From: Pleionea litopenaei
GTDB taxonomy: Bacteria; Pseudomonadota; Gammaproteobacteria; Enterobacterales; Kangiellaceae
Direction of reading: 5' to 3'
Assembly (NCBI RefSeq): GCF_031198435.1
Contig: NZ_CP133548.1
Span: 3,816,001 to 3,880,000 of the forward strand
Length of the DNA stretch: 64,000 nucleotides
In this document: in pieces, positions 8,535 to 16,219 of the stretch
How the letters are laid out: the number at the start of each line of letters is the position of its first letter
Numbering within the stretch: the first letter of the stretch is position 1
Program-made: the position numbers and the translations under genes
The notes under the pieces: generated by a model
What the model was told of the DNA's origin: nothing
The model's input: the letters and a program-made list of their open reading frames with translations, nothing else
The model's database searches: none

Positions 8535-8545
8535 GCGTTACTGAG

Positions 8546-8578
8546 TACGAGGCGTAATCGCTATTCTAGCGCCTCGTA
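8546..8578 (+). terminator. Possible phaB terminator (weak)
   Basis: TACGAGGCG and CGCCTCGTA form a perfect 9-bp stem with a 15-nt loop, followed by TATCTTTCTT. The tail is T-rich but broken, and the hairpin lies 135 nt after phaB. Confidence 0.4.
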
Positions 8579-8690
8579 TATCTTTCTTGGGCATAGTTTT
8601 TAAGCGAGGTTCTTATAAGCAAGGTTCGATAGAGCCTTTTGAGCTTCCATCAAATTAAAGCGACCATGCGGCACATTGAAAATTCTTATC

Positions 8691-8743
8691 TAAAAATACC
8701 TTCTAAAAAATATCATCAAAAAATACCATCTAAAAGTATCTTC
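8691..8743. repeat. Four imperfect 13/14-bp tandem repeats
   Basis: Units TAAAAATACCTTC (8691-8703), TAAAAAATATCATC (8704-8717), AAAAAATACCATC (8718-8730) and TAAAAGTATCTTC (8731-8743) follow each other without spacers. The array lies 65-117 bp upstream of the CRP-type site and is strongly A/T-rich, so it may also bend the DNA. Confidence 0.65.
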
Positions 8744-8807
8744 CGTCACAGAACCTGTGTGAACTGGTTCATTTTTTGAACAACAACTCCGAAAAGAAAA
8801 CAGCGCC

Positions 8808-8823
8808 TGTGATTGCTATCACA
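8808..8823 (+). promoter_or_regulatory. Perfect CRP/Vfr-type operator
   Basis: TGTGA-TTGCTA-TCACA matches the CRP consensus half-sites exactly with the standard 6-nt spacer. A TAGACT hexamer at 8844-8849 would put transcription start near 8857, making the site centre about -41.5, the class II activation position. This would give a short leader to the start codon at 8880. Binding is inferred, not shown. Confidence 0.65.
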
Positions 8824-8879
8824 GCAAATTATACGGGTTAATCTAGACTTACGTCATTGCAATGCAAGGAGCAATGATC

Positions 8880-9770
8880 ATGCAAGGTAAGTGCTGGTAT
8901 TTTAGTCGCAATGGCCGAGTTGAAGGGCCTTTTACTCAACATCAATTACGTGAGCGAGTGGGGTCTGGAGAGGGTTTCTCTGTTTGGAACTCAGAGCTAG
9001 CCAAGTGGATGTCTGCCCGGGCATGGCTCGATACTTTTTCGGCAAACCAATCTCGCTATGATGCTACTCAAGCTGAGTCTAATTCGGATAAAAATATAAT
9101 GAATGAGAATCGAAAGCGAACGTCAGCAAATACTGACCTTACTGCAACTGGCGTCAAAAAGCGCCGCTCTGTTCCGCCAACCGATAGTCCAACTGCGAGC
9201 TTTCGACTCAAGTGGGCCGAGATGGAAAAGCGTCAGTACGCTGAACGTAAGGCATTACTGAACGAGTGGGCGAAGATTAAACGGCAAGATGAGAACGTTT
9301 CCCACACCGTATCGAGTAAACATCCGCGCCCAGTTGCTGGTCAAGCGCCGTCAAACCAAACTGCTCAATCAAAATCGCAAATGAACTCAAATGTTGCGGA
9401 GCGCAGAGTTAAATCTGATTATACGGCGTCGATTGCGCAGAATAAGAAAAAGGCCACCGTAAGACAGCTTCATACCAGCGAAGTCTCTAGCAAATTGCGA
9501 GCAAACAAAGCGAGCGAAGTAGAATCGCCAGTGAAGCCTACACCGCGTGTTGAATTGAATGGAGCGGGCTCTCAAAAGCAACAAGATCCGATAAGTGTTA
9601 TGGATCAAGAAATTTTGAAGACGCAAAGCCGAGTGGAGCAACTCCAAAAATCGTTGCAAAACTTAACGCAAGAAAGCTCTGTGAAATCGTCTACACAAAC
9701 GGAAGCTAGTCACAACAATGATGACATGATGAAGCGTGTTGCACGTCGTCGCCGTCGTCGAGCTCGTTAA
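8880..9770 (+). CDS. GYF-domain basic protein of unknown function
   Basis: From the ATG at 8880 (AAGGAG 8 nt upstream; earlier ATGs at 8862 and 8874 overlap or crowd that motif) the product is 296 residues. Residues 4-55 form a GYF_2/DUF4339-like module (WYFSRNGRVEGPF, then LRERVGSGE and WNSELAKWMSA), a fold that in other proteins binds proline-rich peptides. The remainder is low complexity, Lys/Arg/Ser/Gln-rich and probably disordered, with a possible coiled coil (SRVEQLQKSLQNL). It ends in the very basic RRRRRRAR. There is no signal peptide or membrane segment, so it should be cytoplasmic, perhaps nucleic-acid or envelope associated. A perfect CRP-type site lies upstream. I do not recognise a named gene. 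Confidence 0.7.
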   Translation: MQGKCWYFSRNGRVEGPFTQHQLRERVGSGEGFSVWNSELAKWMSARAWLDTFSANQSRYDATQAESNSDKNIMNENRKRTSANTDLTATGVKKRRSVPPTDSPTASFRLKWAEMEKRQYAERKALLNEWAKIKRQDENVSHTVSSKHPRPVAGQAPSNQTAQSKSQMNSNVAERRVKSDYTASIAQNKKKATVRQLHTSEVSSKLRANKASEVESPVKPTPRVELNGAGSQKQQDPISVMDQEILKTQSRVEQLQKSLQNLTQESSVKSSTQTEASHNNDDMMKRVARRRRRRAR

Positions 9771-9819
9771 AAGGGTAAGAGTTGTTAGTCCGTGTTTCAA
9801 AGGCTCGCTTTGCAAAGGG

Positions 9820-10515
9820 TTAAGGCAGGGGAGCCACTTTTTCCACATAGTCTGCAATGTAGCGTTCCAGTCGCTCCACAATAAAGTTTTTCTCTGGCAG
9901 TTTACTGTGCTTTATTAAGGAGGCTACTTCGGTTGCCTCCACTTTTTTCAACATTTCAGTGGCTACTGGGTAGTAACTGATGTGCCAAGGCTCCGGACTC
10001 ACTCCACTAAAACCATCTTGATAAGGCCGATAGAAAGCATAGTCGGTTAAGTGCTTATCAAGCCATACCTCCAATGAAGCGGCAGGTCCTTCGGACGAAA
10101 ACTCAGAAGGTATCAATTGGGGCTGATAACCCTCGGCCATGGGTTTAGCTAAGAAAATATCAAAGTCTGTTCCCCAATGGTGGCGACTAAGTCCTGGTAT
10201 AGCGCTCCAAAAACACAATGCGTCGAACTTTTGTTCGTTAGAAAGTGCTTCCGTTTGAAGGGGGCATTCATTTCTATCGAGCAGCGTTCGTTTGCCTTGC
10301 CACTTGGCAGTCCAAATGCTGCATTGATGATCAAATGAGCGCCAATGGCTAACGACGTTTGTTGTTAAGCCATCGTTGTCTAACTGACCTAATAACTGAG
10401 TTAACGGTTTCACCACTTCCTTGTGCACAGTGATCTCTTGACCGTTAATCTCAACGGTTTTGAGATCTGAGTTTGGCATTCCATAGACGATAGCCTTTGA
10501 GTGAGCATTTGACAT
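9820..10515 (-). CDS. M15-family D-alanyl-D-alanine carboxypeptidase-like protein
   Basis: From the ATG at 10515, 10 nt after the dapE stop, the product is 231 residues. I prefer it to the TTG at 10545 inside dapE. It carries the zinc-peptidase signature of family M15 (VanY/DacY type): SHWRSFDHQ near residue 58, HHWGTDFDI with the His and Asp ligands near residues 122-129, and EPWHISYYP with the catalytic Glu and last His ligand near residue 195. Such enzymes cut D-Ala-D-Ala peptides of peptidoglycan. No signal peptide is visible, which is odd for a wall enzyme; it may be cytoplasmic or exported another way. It closes the YffB-dapE operon, a fitting place because dapE makes diaminopimelate for the wall. 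Confidence 0.78.
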   Translation of the reverse strand: MSNAHSKAIVYGMPNSDLKTVEINGQEITVHKEVVKPLTQLLGQLDNDGLTTNVVSHWRSFDHQCSIWTAKWQGKRTLLDRNECPLQTEALSNEQKFDALCFWSAIPGLSRHHWGTDFDIFLAKPMAEGYQPQLIPSEFSSEGPAASLEVWLDKHLTDYAFYRPYQDGFSGVSPEPWHISYYPVATEMLKKVEATEVASLIKHSKLPEKNFIVERLERYIADYVEKVAPLP

Positions 10516-10525
10516 GGTGATCTCG

Positions 10526-11665
10526 CTACAACAACGTCTTTTCAAGAATACGCTGATAAATGTTTGCCAGTGGCTCTAAGTCGTCGATACTGACACACTC
10601 ATTCACTTTATGAATGGTGGCGTTAATCGGACCAAGCTCGACCACTTGCGCGCCCATTTTAGCGATGAATCGTCCATCTGAGGTTCCCCCACTGGTTTCA
10701 GGCGTGGTTTCCCGATCGCTAATCTCTCGTATCGATTCAACACAGGCATCGAGTAATGGCCCCTGATCGGTTAAGAAAGGCTCGCCATTGAGTTTCCACT
10801 CGATATCGTAGGTCAGCTGATGAGCTTGTAAAATCGTTTCAACTTGTGTTTTGAGACCCTCAGCGGTTTGCTCGGTTGAGAAGCGAAAATTAAACTCAAA
10901 CTTAAACTCACCTGGAATAATGTTGCCAGCTCCGGCTCCAGCCGCAGCGTGGGTTATCTGGCAGCTGGTTGGAGGAAACGCTGCGTTTCCTGCATCCCAC
11001 TCCTTGTGAGCCAGTTCATGCAGTGCAAGAAGGGACTCATGCAACGCGTTTTTGGCTAAATGAGGGTAGGCGACATGACCTTGCATGCCATGAACCGTGA
11101 CCCATCCAGTTAACGAACCGCGACGACCATTTTTAATCACGTCTCCGAGCTCAGCCCGCGAGGAGGGCTCACCTACGATGGCCATATCAACCCTTTGTCC
11201 TCTTTTCATTAACGTGTCGACCACTCGCACCGTTCCATTGATAAAAGGACCTTCTTCGTCGCTGGTAATCAAAAAGCCTAGACTACCTTTGGGGTTTGGG
11301 TGTTGTGAAAGAAACCGTTCGGTAGCCACCACCATTGCCGCGAGACTGGCCTTCATGTCGGCTGCCCCACGGCCATATAAAAAACCATTTTGAACAGTTG
11401 GGGAAAAGGGATCGGTCTGCCATTTGTCTAAGTTGCCAGCAGGTACTACGTCTGTATGACCTGCGAATATAAGTACTGGAGCCTCTTGAGATTGGCCAGG
11501 CTTTAACGCCCAAAAGTTCTCGGTGTCTTCAAAGTCCATTTTTTCAACAATAAATCCAAGCGGTTGAATACGCTCTATCATGAGCGATTGGCAGCCTTCA
11601 TCCTTAGGCGTGACAGAGGGGCGAGCTATCAACTGCTTAGTCAATGCAAGAACGTTTTGAGTCAT
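10526..11665 (-). CDS. dapE: Succinyl-diaminopimelate desuccinylase
   Basis: The 379-residue M20 metallopeptidase-type enzyme hydrolyses N-succinyl-L,L-diaminopimelate in the succinylase branch of lysine/DAP synthesis. Zinc-site motifs appear in order: GHTDVVPAG (about residue 66), [15 protein letters not shown] (about 96), TSDEEGP (about 130), GEPSS (about 161) and the C-terminal SGGTSDGRF (about 340). Length is normal (E. coli about 375). The ATG at 11665 overlaps the upstream stop as TAATG and has GAG about 9 nt before it, so it is favoured over the TTG at 11671. The window also holds dapD, an earlier step of the same branch, at 39.8 kb. Confidence 0.96.
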   Translation of the reverse strand: MTQNVLALTKQLIARPSVTPKDEGCQSLMIERIQPLGFIVEKMDFEDTENFWALKPGQSQEAPVLIFAGHTDVVPAGNLDKWQTDPFSPTVQNGFLYGRGAADMKASLAAMVVATERFLSQHPNPKGSLGFLITSDEEGPFINGTVRVVDTLMKRGQRVDMAIVGEPSSRAELGDVIKNGRRGSLTGWVTVHGMQGHVAYPHLAKNALHESLLALHELAHKEWDAGNAAFPPTSCQITHAAAGAGAGNIIPGEFKFEFNFRFSTEQTAEGLKTQVETILQAHQLTYDIEWKLNGEPFLTDQGPLLDACVESIREISDRETTPETSGGTSDGRFIAKMGAQVVELGPINATIHKVNECVSIDDLEPLANIYQRILEKTLL

Positions 11666-12012
11666 TAGCAAAACTCTTTTTCGTAGTCACCGAGATTGAA
11701 GCCAACCAAGTATTGGCCTTTATTCAACACAATAGGTCGCTTGATAACGCTGGTATTTTCAATCATCAAGGCCGCGGCATTGTCTGTTGATAAGCGGTCT
11801 TTAATGGCATCATCTAATTTTCGCCAAGTGGTGCCCCGCTTGTTAACCAGTGTTTCTAAAGGTATATGAGCAATGAATTCTTGTGCAAGCGCTTCTGAAA
11901 GGCCTTGCTTTTTATAGTCATGAAACTCAAAGTCAATGTTATGTTGTTCAAAAAACTTGAACGCTTTTTTCATGGTGTCGCAATTTTTTATGCCGAAAAT
12001 TTTTACAGTCAT
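11665..12012 (-). CDS. yffB: ArsC/Spx-family protein, YffB-like
   Basis: From the ATG at 12012 (GGA a few nt upstream) the product is 115 residues, close to E. coli YffB. It has the thioredoxin-like opening [19 protein letters not shown] with a single Cys near residue 10, then [13 protein letters not shown], and the conserved KRGTTWRKL and [16 protein letters not shown] blocks of the ArsC/Spx family. The second and third Cys of true arsenate reductases are missing, so it is not expected to reduce arsenate. Its biochemical role is unsettled; thiol/glutathione chemistry has been suggested for the family. It is coupled to dapE through TAATG, an order also seen in E. coli. Confidence 0.82.
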   Translation of the reverse strand: MTVKIFGIKNCDTMKKAFKFFEQHNIDFEFHDYKKQGLSEALAQEFIAHIPLETLVNKRGTTWRKLDDAIKDRLSTDNAAALMIENTSVIKRPIVLNKGQYLVGFNLGDYEKEFC

Positions 12013-12132
12013 AGTTCCAGTATTGTTCGTCAAAAGTTATGGTTGTTAAGAGACATGGAGCCATATTAACGGCGAATGTTGTTAAGGTAAAATAATCAAA
12101 GCTTTTTAGATGAATTTGCTAGTGCATGTGAT

Positions 12133-12166
12133 AAAAAAAAGCCCGAAACAGAGTTCGGGCTTTTTG
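12133..12166. terminator. Bidirectional rho-independent terminator
   Basis: GCCCGAA (12141-12147) and TTCGGGC (12154-12160) form a stem with a 6-nt loop. It is flanked by eight A on the left and five T followed by GTTT on the right. On the minus strand it ends the secreted-protein gene at 12184-13002 and insulates the YffB-dapE operon. Confidence 0.9.
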
Positions 12167-12183
12167 TTTCTTGCAAACAGTGC

Positions 12184-13002
12184 TTAGTTTAATGGGCAAC
12201 CTTGTTCATTAAGGTTAACTAAGTTTTCGATTAAGACACCGTAGTTGTCGTTGTCGAAGCTGCTTTGGAAAGCTTCGATAACCGAAGCTGGAGTGATGTC
12301 AAACATGACGCCTGAGTTCATGGCGTTCAAGTAAGCTGCAGTGGCATGTCGAGCAGCCATGTTGACTTGTCCACCGGTCGCGTTGAGTGCTTCAAGTAAT
12401 GTTGGTTCGTAAACTTTACCTTGGCGTTTAACACGAATTTCAATAGAGCGACCGAATACTTCTGCGAAAGTCGTATTGGTGTCAACAGCCCATGAATCAA
12501 AGTGTTGTGATTGCTTCCAATAGCCGGGCGTACAGCCTTCGCCACCGGTAGGAATGTCTTCACACATTGCCCAAGCGTTATCACTAGCCGGTGCAACTTC
12601 GCCGCCGTATTGGTTCAAAGCGGTCACTTGAGCAACATTCTCTTTGTATCCTTGACCGTCACAGTAACCGTCTACCTGAGTAGTAAAAATACGTTCTGGC
12701 CATTCGGTGGTGCTGTGAGGAAGATCTTCAATCGACTGAGTTAAACCGATTAAATCATCAGTTAGCACGATATTATTCAGGCCACCTGGATTATCGGGGC
12801 ATTTGCTAACGGTAAATCTGAAGAAGGCTGTATCGGTAATTAGAACGGCCTCAGCTTGAGTATTTGCGTCGTACCAAGCGCTGCCATCGGCAGATATTTC
12901 TTTCTTTAAACAGATGCCATAAGCAGCAAAAACGCTGTTCGCGGCGAAGCCAAAAATGGTGATGATAGATGCTTGAAATAAACGGAAAATGGATCGTTTC
13001 AT
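12184..13002 (-). CDS. Secreted protein with TPGYWK motif, function unknown
   Basis: The 272-residue protein starts with a signal peptide (FQASIITIFGFAANSVFA, cut before AYG near residue 26). Residues 27-150 look like a beta-rich DUF11-type module: CLKKEISADGSAWYDANTQ, then FFRFTVSKC and NNIVLTDDLIGL. Residues 150-272 form a second module with GCTPGYWKQSQHFDSW, TFAEVFGR and AARHATAAYLNAM, ending in a Cys (EQGCPLN). Several Cys could form disulfides. I recall this TPGYWK/RHATAA module from uncharacterised secreted proteins, often at the C-terminus. GGGAG sits 8 nt before the ATG. It is monocistronic with its own promoter and terminator. No enzymatic function is claimed. Confidence 0.75.
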   Translation of the reverse strand: MKRSIFRLFQASIITIFGFAANSVFAAYGICLKKEISADGSAWYDANTQAEAVLITDTAFFRFTVSKCPDNPGGLNNIVLTDDLIGLTQSIEDLPHSTTEWPERIFTTQVDGYCDGQGYKENVAQVTALNQYGGEVAPASDNAWAMCEDIPTGGEGCTPGYWKQSQHFDSWAVDTNTTFAEVFGRSIEIRVKRQGKVYEPTLLEALNATGGQVNMAARHATAAYLNAMNSGVMFDITPASVIEAFQSSFDNDNYGVLIENLVNLNEQGCPLN

Positions 13003-13048
13003 GGCGTGTACTCCCTTATCGCAATTATTAGTTAGTCCGTTAAGGCGA

Positions 13049-13076
13049 ATTATAGCGAAACATTGATATAAGTAAA
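13049..13076 (-). promoter_or_regulatory. Sigma70-like promoter of the secreted-protein gene
   Basis: On the minus strand TTTACT (13076-13071) and TATAAT (13054-13049) are separated by 16 nt, about 47 nt upstream of the ATG at 13002. The -10 is a perfect consensus. Confidence 0.55.
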
Positions 13077-13387
13077 TTAAATAATGATAACCGTCACAAA
13101 AACCCGAGAATTATTGTGGGAAATTACCAAAAAGATGGAGTGGTGAATCTCGTTTGGAAATATTTAATGATTGAAAATCAATGAGATAGGGACTGGTTTT
13201 GCCTGTTCCAATTTTATTAAAAAAATGCGTTTTAGTGCAAATTAATCTCAGGCCAAAAAGCAATGTTAATCGAGTTTTCTTTTTGAAACCTATATTGCTG
13301 CAAAGCAGCAGCTGAATTGGTTAGCGGTATTGCTCTAAATAGAGAGTTAATTATTTGATTCATAAAGGAATATTGAAAATACATGGC

Positions 13388-13401
13388 TGCATACGTATGC
13401 A
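13388..13401. promoter_or_regulatory. Palindromic operator candidate 1 (LacI type)
   Basis: TGCATACGTATGCA is a perfect 14-bp palindrome with the central CG typical of LacI-family operators. It is the first of two identical copies upstream of glgP. The likely partner is the LacI-type regulator at 37076-38104. Confidence 0.65.
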
Positions 13402-13415
13402 CCCATTTTGGCTTA

Positions 13416-13429
13416 TGCATACGTATGCA
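13416..13429. promoter_or_regulatory. Palindromic operator candidate 2 (LacI type)
   Basis: A second exact TGCATACGTATGCA lies 28 bp centre to centre from the first. It falls exactly between TTGGCT (13408-13413) and TCTATT (13431-13436), which have a 17-nt spacer and could be the glgP promoter. A bound repressor would then block RNA polymerase. The promoter hexamers are weak matches. Confidence 0.6.
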
Positions 13430-13727
13430 GTCTATTGCGCCCAATCCAGGGAATCAGTAACGTTTCCATAAAGGTCTTTGCATTAATTTTCCTCGTTCTT
13501 TCGGTACAAGCAAAAAGCGCTATCGACACTGCAGGTTGCTCAGTGGTTTGGGCTATCTGCTGTTAAGCGCGGCGAGCCGTTTTGCTTATGTTTGCATAGG
13601 AAGAGGTACACAACCGTCGCTCGAGCTTTCGAAAAGAGAGCTGTCGATAAGAGTTCCGGCGAACGAGAGTATCAAATGGATAGCGACCATAACGGTGCAA
13701 AGAATATGTTGAAAAAATTTTGACTAG

Positions 13728-16217
13728 ATGAGTATTAATATGGCGAATTTAACGCCCTTAGACCAAGAAACCTTCAAGCGTAGGGTTCAGCACTACCTTA
13801 ACAGCACTGCACTGCCTGAAGCTGCAAAGGTGAGTTCGAAAGCCTTCTTAAAAGCCACCTGCATGGCGGTCAATGATGTGATTCATCAAAGTTTGCAAGA
13901 CACCCAGAAACAACGGCAACAGCAACAGCGATCCATCAACTACTTATCCCTGGAGTATTTGATGGGTCGCATGTTGAGCAATAATTTGCATAACCTAGGT
14001 TTGTTTGAACAAGCTGAGCTAGCACTAAAGGAATGGGGCGTCGATTTAACGGACTTGTTTGAAGAAGGGCATGATTTGGCTCTTGGTAATGGCGGCCTCG
14101 GTCGATTGGCCGCTTGCTATCTTGATTCAATGGCGACGCTTGACTTAGATGCTATGGGGTACGGCATTCACTATCAACACGGTTTGTTTGAGCAGCAGTT
14201 TCACCAAGGTCGCCAAATCGAAACACCAGACGAGTGGCGAGAATACGGTTCGCCTTGGGAAGTGTGTCGCCCAGAAGCGGTGCAAGAGGTTTTTTTATAC
14301 GGCCACTTAGAGTGGAAAATCGACGCAAACGGCGAGCGATGTCGAGTTTGGCATCCTGGGCAAATTATTCGTGGGGTTCCCTGGGATATTCCAATTGTCG
14401 GGTATAACAATCAAGTGGTGAATACGCTGCGGTTATGGGAGAGTCGAGCGTCAAGTCACTTTGATTGGGACGCGTTCAATGCAGGAGAATATCAAAACGC
14501 TCACTATGCGCAAAACCAAGCTGAAACCATCACCAAAGTTTTGTACCCGAATGATGAAACCGATGCGGGAAAAGAGCTTCGATTTATTCAACAGTATTTC
14601 TTCTGCGCTTGCTCTGTAAAAGATATTTTGCAGCGTTTTCGAAATGTACATGGAAACGCTTGGAACAAGTTACCAGAACATTTTGTCATTCAATTGAATG
14701 ACACACATCCGACATTGGCGATTTTAGAATTGATGCGTTTGTTGATGGATGAACATCAAGTTGAGTGGCACGAAGCATGGACTATCTGTCAGCGAAGCTT
14801 TGCTTATACCAATCATACGTTGTTACCGGAAGCGTTAGAAAAATGGTCGGTGCGCTTATTTGAGTTGGTGCTTCCAAGGCATTTAGAAATTTTATATTCG
14901 ATCAATGAATGGTTCTTGAATACCCTTGTCCAATCGCAATGGCCGGGTGATATGACAAAACGGCGTGATCTATCTTTGATTGAAGAAGGTGCTGAGAAAA
15001 TGGTCCGTATGGCCCATTTATGCGTCGTCGCTTCTTATCGAGTGAATGGTGTTGCGGCAATTCACTCTGAACTGGTTAAACGTGATTTATTTCCTGAATT
15101 TCATCAGCTATGGCCTGAGAAGCTGACCAATGTGACGAATGGAATCACACCTCGACGATGGTTGAAAGTGTGTAACCCGAAGTTGAGTCAATTGATTTCT
15201 CAACATGTATCGGAAGACTGGGCGAGAAACTTAGATGCCTTAAAGCAGCTTAATGAGTTCGCTGACGACGCAATATTTCAGCAACAGTTTATGAACGTAA
15301 AGTTCGAGAACAAACAGGCTTTGGCTAAGGTCATTAAGCAGCTAACGGGAATTGAGGTTAGTGCCGAAGCAATGTTCGATGTGCAGATTAAACGCTTGCA
15401 CGAATATAAACGACAGCACTTAAACCTTCTGCATATTTTAACCTTGTATAAACGTATTCTCGATAACCCAGAATATGATATTCATCCTCGAGTATTTATC
15501 TTTGGTGCAAAGGCAGCGCCAGGATACTACTTAGCGAAAGAAATTATTTATGCCATTAATTGTGTCGCAGATACGATTAACAATGATACGCGAATTAACA
15601 ATAAGCTTAAGGTTGTCTTTTTGCCAAATTATCGCGTCTCTTTAGCAGAGAAAATTATTCCTGCTGCCGATTTGAGTGAACAAATTTCTACGGCAGGTAA
15701 AGAAGCGTCCGGCACAGGAAATATGAAGCTTTCTCTGAATGGTGCACTCACCATTGGAACGCTCGATGGAGCCAATATTGAAATTGCGGAAGAAGTTGGA
15801 CGCGACAATATTTTTATATTTGGTCACACCGTTGATGAAATTAAAGCACTCGAAAAGGACGGGTATGATCCGAACGTTTATTATTCAAATAATGAAGAAT
15901 TGAAGTTTATTTTAGATTGGCTGTTGACCGATGAATTTACGCCGGGACGAAGTGGTGAACTGCGCGCAATTCGCGATAGCTTGCTCGATGGTGGCGATCC
16001 CTATCGTGTTTTGGCGGATTACCAAAGCTATATTGAAACACAGTACCGAGTTGATCAAGCGTATCGAAACCAGTCAAATTGGGCAAAAATGGCGATAATC
16101 AACACGGCCTGTATGGGTAAGTTTAACTCTGATCGCTCGATAATCGATTACCAAAACAAAATTTGGTCATTGGTACCAAGTCGACATGCGTTTGAGCCGA
16201 CCTTGAAAGCTTCCTGA
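13728..16217 (+). CDS. glgP: Glycogen/maltodextrin phosphorylase
   Basis: The 829-residue GT35 phosphorylase releases glucose 1-phosphate from alpha-1,4-glucan ends using phosphate and pyridoxal phosphate. Family landmarks are SLEYLMGR (residue 74), LGNGGLGRLAACYLDS, NVTNGITPRRW (468), RLHEYKRQHLN (556) and the PLP site EASGTGNMK with its Lys near residue 667. Length is normal (E. coli about 800-815). The ATG at 13728 has no strong Shine-Dalgarno; a second ATG 12 nt later (13740) is possible. glgB follows after 2 nt, then glgX and malQ, so this is the first gene of an alpha-glucan operon. MalP and GlgP cannot be separated by sequence here. Confidence 0.95.
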   Translation: MSINMANLTPLDQETFKRRVQHYLNSTALPEAAKVSSKAFLKATCMAVNDVIHQSLQDTQKQRQQQQRSINYLSLEYLMGRMLSNNLHNLGLFEQAELALKEWGVDLTDLFEEGHDLALGNGGLGRLAACYLDSMATLDLDAMGYGIHYQHGLFEQQFHQGRQIETPDEWREYGSPWEVCRPEAVQEVFLYGHLEWKIDANGERCRVWHPGQIIRGVPWDIPIVGYNNQVVNTLRLWESRASSHFDWDAFNAGEYQNAHYAQNQAETITKVLYPNDETDAGKELRFIQQYFFCACSVKDILQRFRNVHGNAWNKLPEHFVIQLNDTHPTLAILELMRLLMDEHQVEWHEAWTICQRSFAYTNHTLLPEALEKWSVRLFELVLPRHLEILYSINEWFLNTLVQSQWPGDMTKRRDLSLIEEGAEKMVRMAHLCVVASYRVNGVAAIHSELVKRDLFPEFHQLWPEKLTNVTNGITPRRWLKVCNPKLSQLISQHVSEDWARNLDALKQLNEFADDAIFQQQFMNVKFENKQALAKVIKQLTGIEVSAEAMFDVQIKRLHEYKRQHLNLLHILTLYKRILDNPEYDIHPRVFIFGAKAAPGYYLAKEIIYAINCVADTINNDTRINNKLKVVFLPNYRVSLAEKIIPAADLSEQISTAGKEASGTGNMKLSLNGALTIGTLDGANIEIAEEVGRDNIFIFGHTVDEIKALEKDGYDPNVYYSNNEELKFILDWLLTDEFTPGRSGELRAIRDSLLDGGDPYRVLADYQSYIETQYRVDQAYRNQSNWAKMAIINTACMGKFNSDRSIIDYQNKIWSLVPSRHAFEPTLKAS

Positions 16218-16219
16218 AA

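Larger units (their letters stand above)
8411..8879. other. 469-bp intergenic region with two tandem arrays and a CRP-type site
   Basis: No credible gene lies here. The region holds a 6-bp stem just after phaB (GAGCGG at 8432-8437, CCGCTC at 8449-8454, no T tract), a five-copy 14-bp array, a 9-bp hairpin at 8546-8578, a four-copy 13-bp array, an inverted repeat GAACC/GGTTC at 8751-8770, and a perfect CRP-type palindrome before the next gene. Confidence 0.7.
13003..13727. other. 725-bp intergenic region upstream of glgP
   Basis: I find no credible gene. From left to right it holds a minus-strand promoter, a long A/T-rich stretch, two perfect 14-bp palindromes, and then about 300 nt before the glgP start. 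That last part contains AGCTTTC-GAAAA-GAGAGCT (13624-13642, one G-U pair), so the transcript may have a structured leader. Confidence 0.7.

Noticed and set aside
8465-8743. CRISPR-like array
   Set aside because: Units are 13-14 bp, contiguous, decayed and without spacers, and no cas gene is present.
8744-8763. Second CRP site (TCACA...TGTGA)
   Set aside because: The half-sites are in inverted polarity with a 7-nt gap, which is not the CRP arrangement.
9387-9881. Overlapping antisense frames at the end of the GYF gene
   Set aside because: They follow from the low-complexity basic tail and have no supporting signals.
13232-13444. 70-residue minus-strand open frame upstream of glgP
   Set aside because: It covers both operator palindromes, shows no family likeness and no ribosome site; the region looks regulatory.
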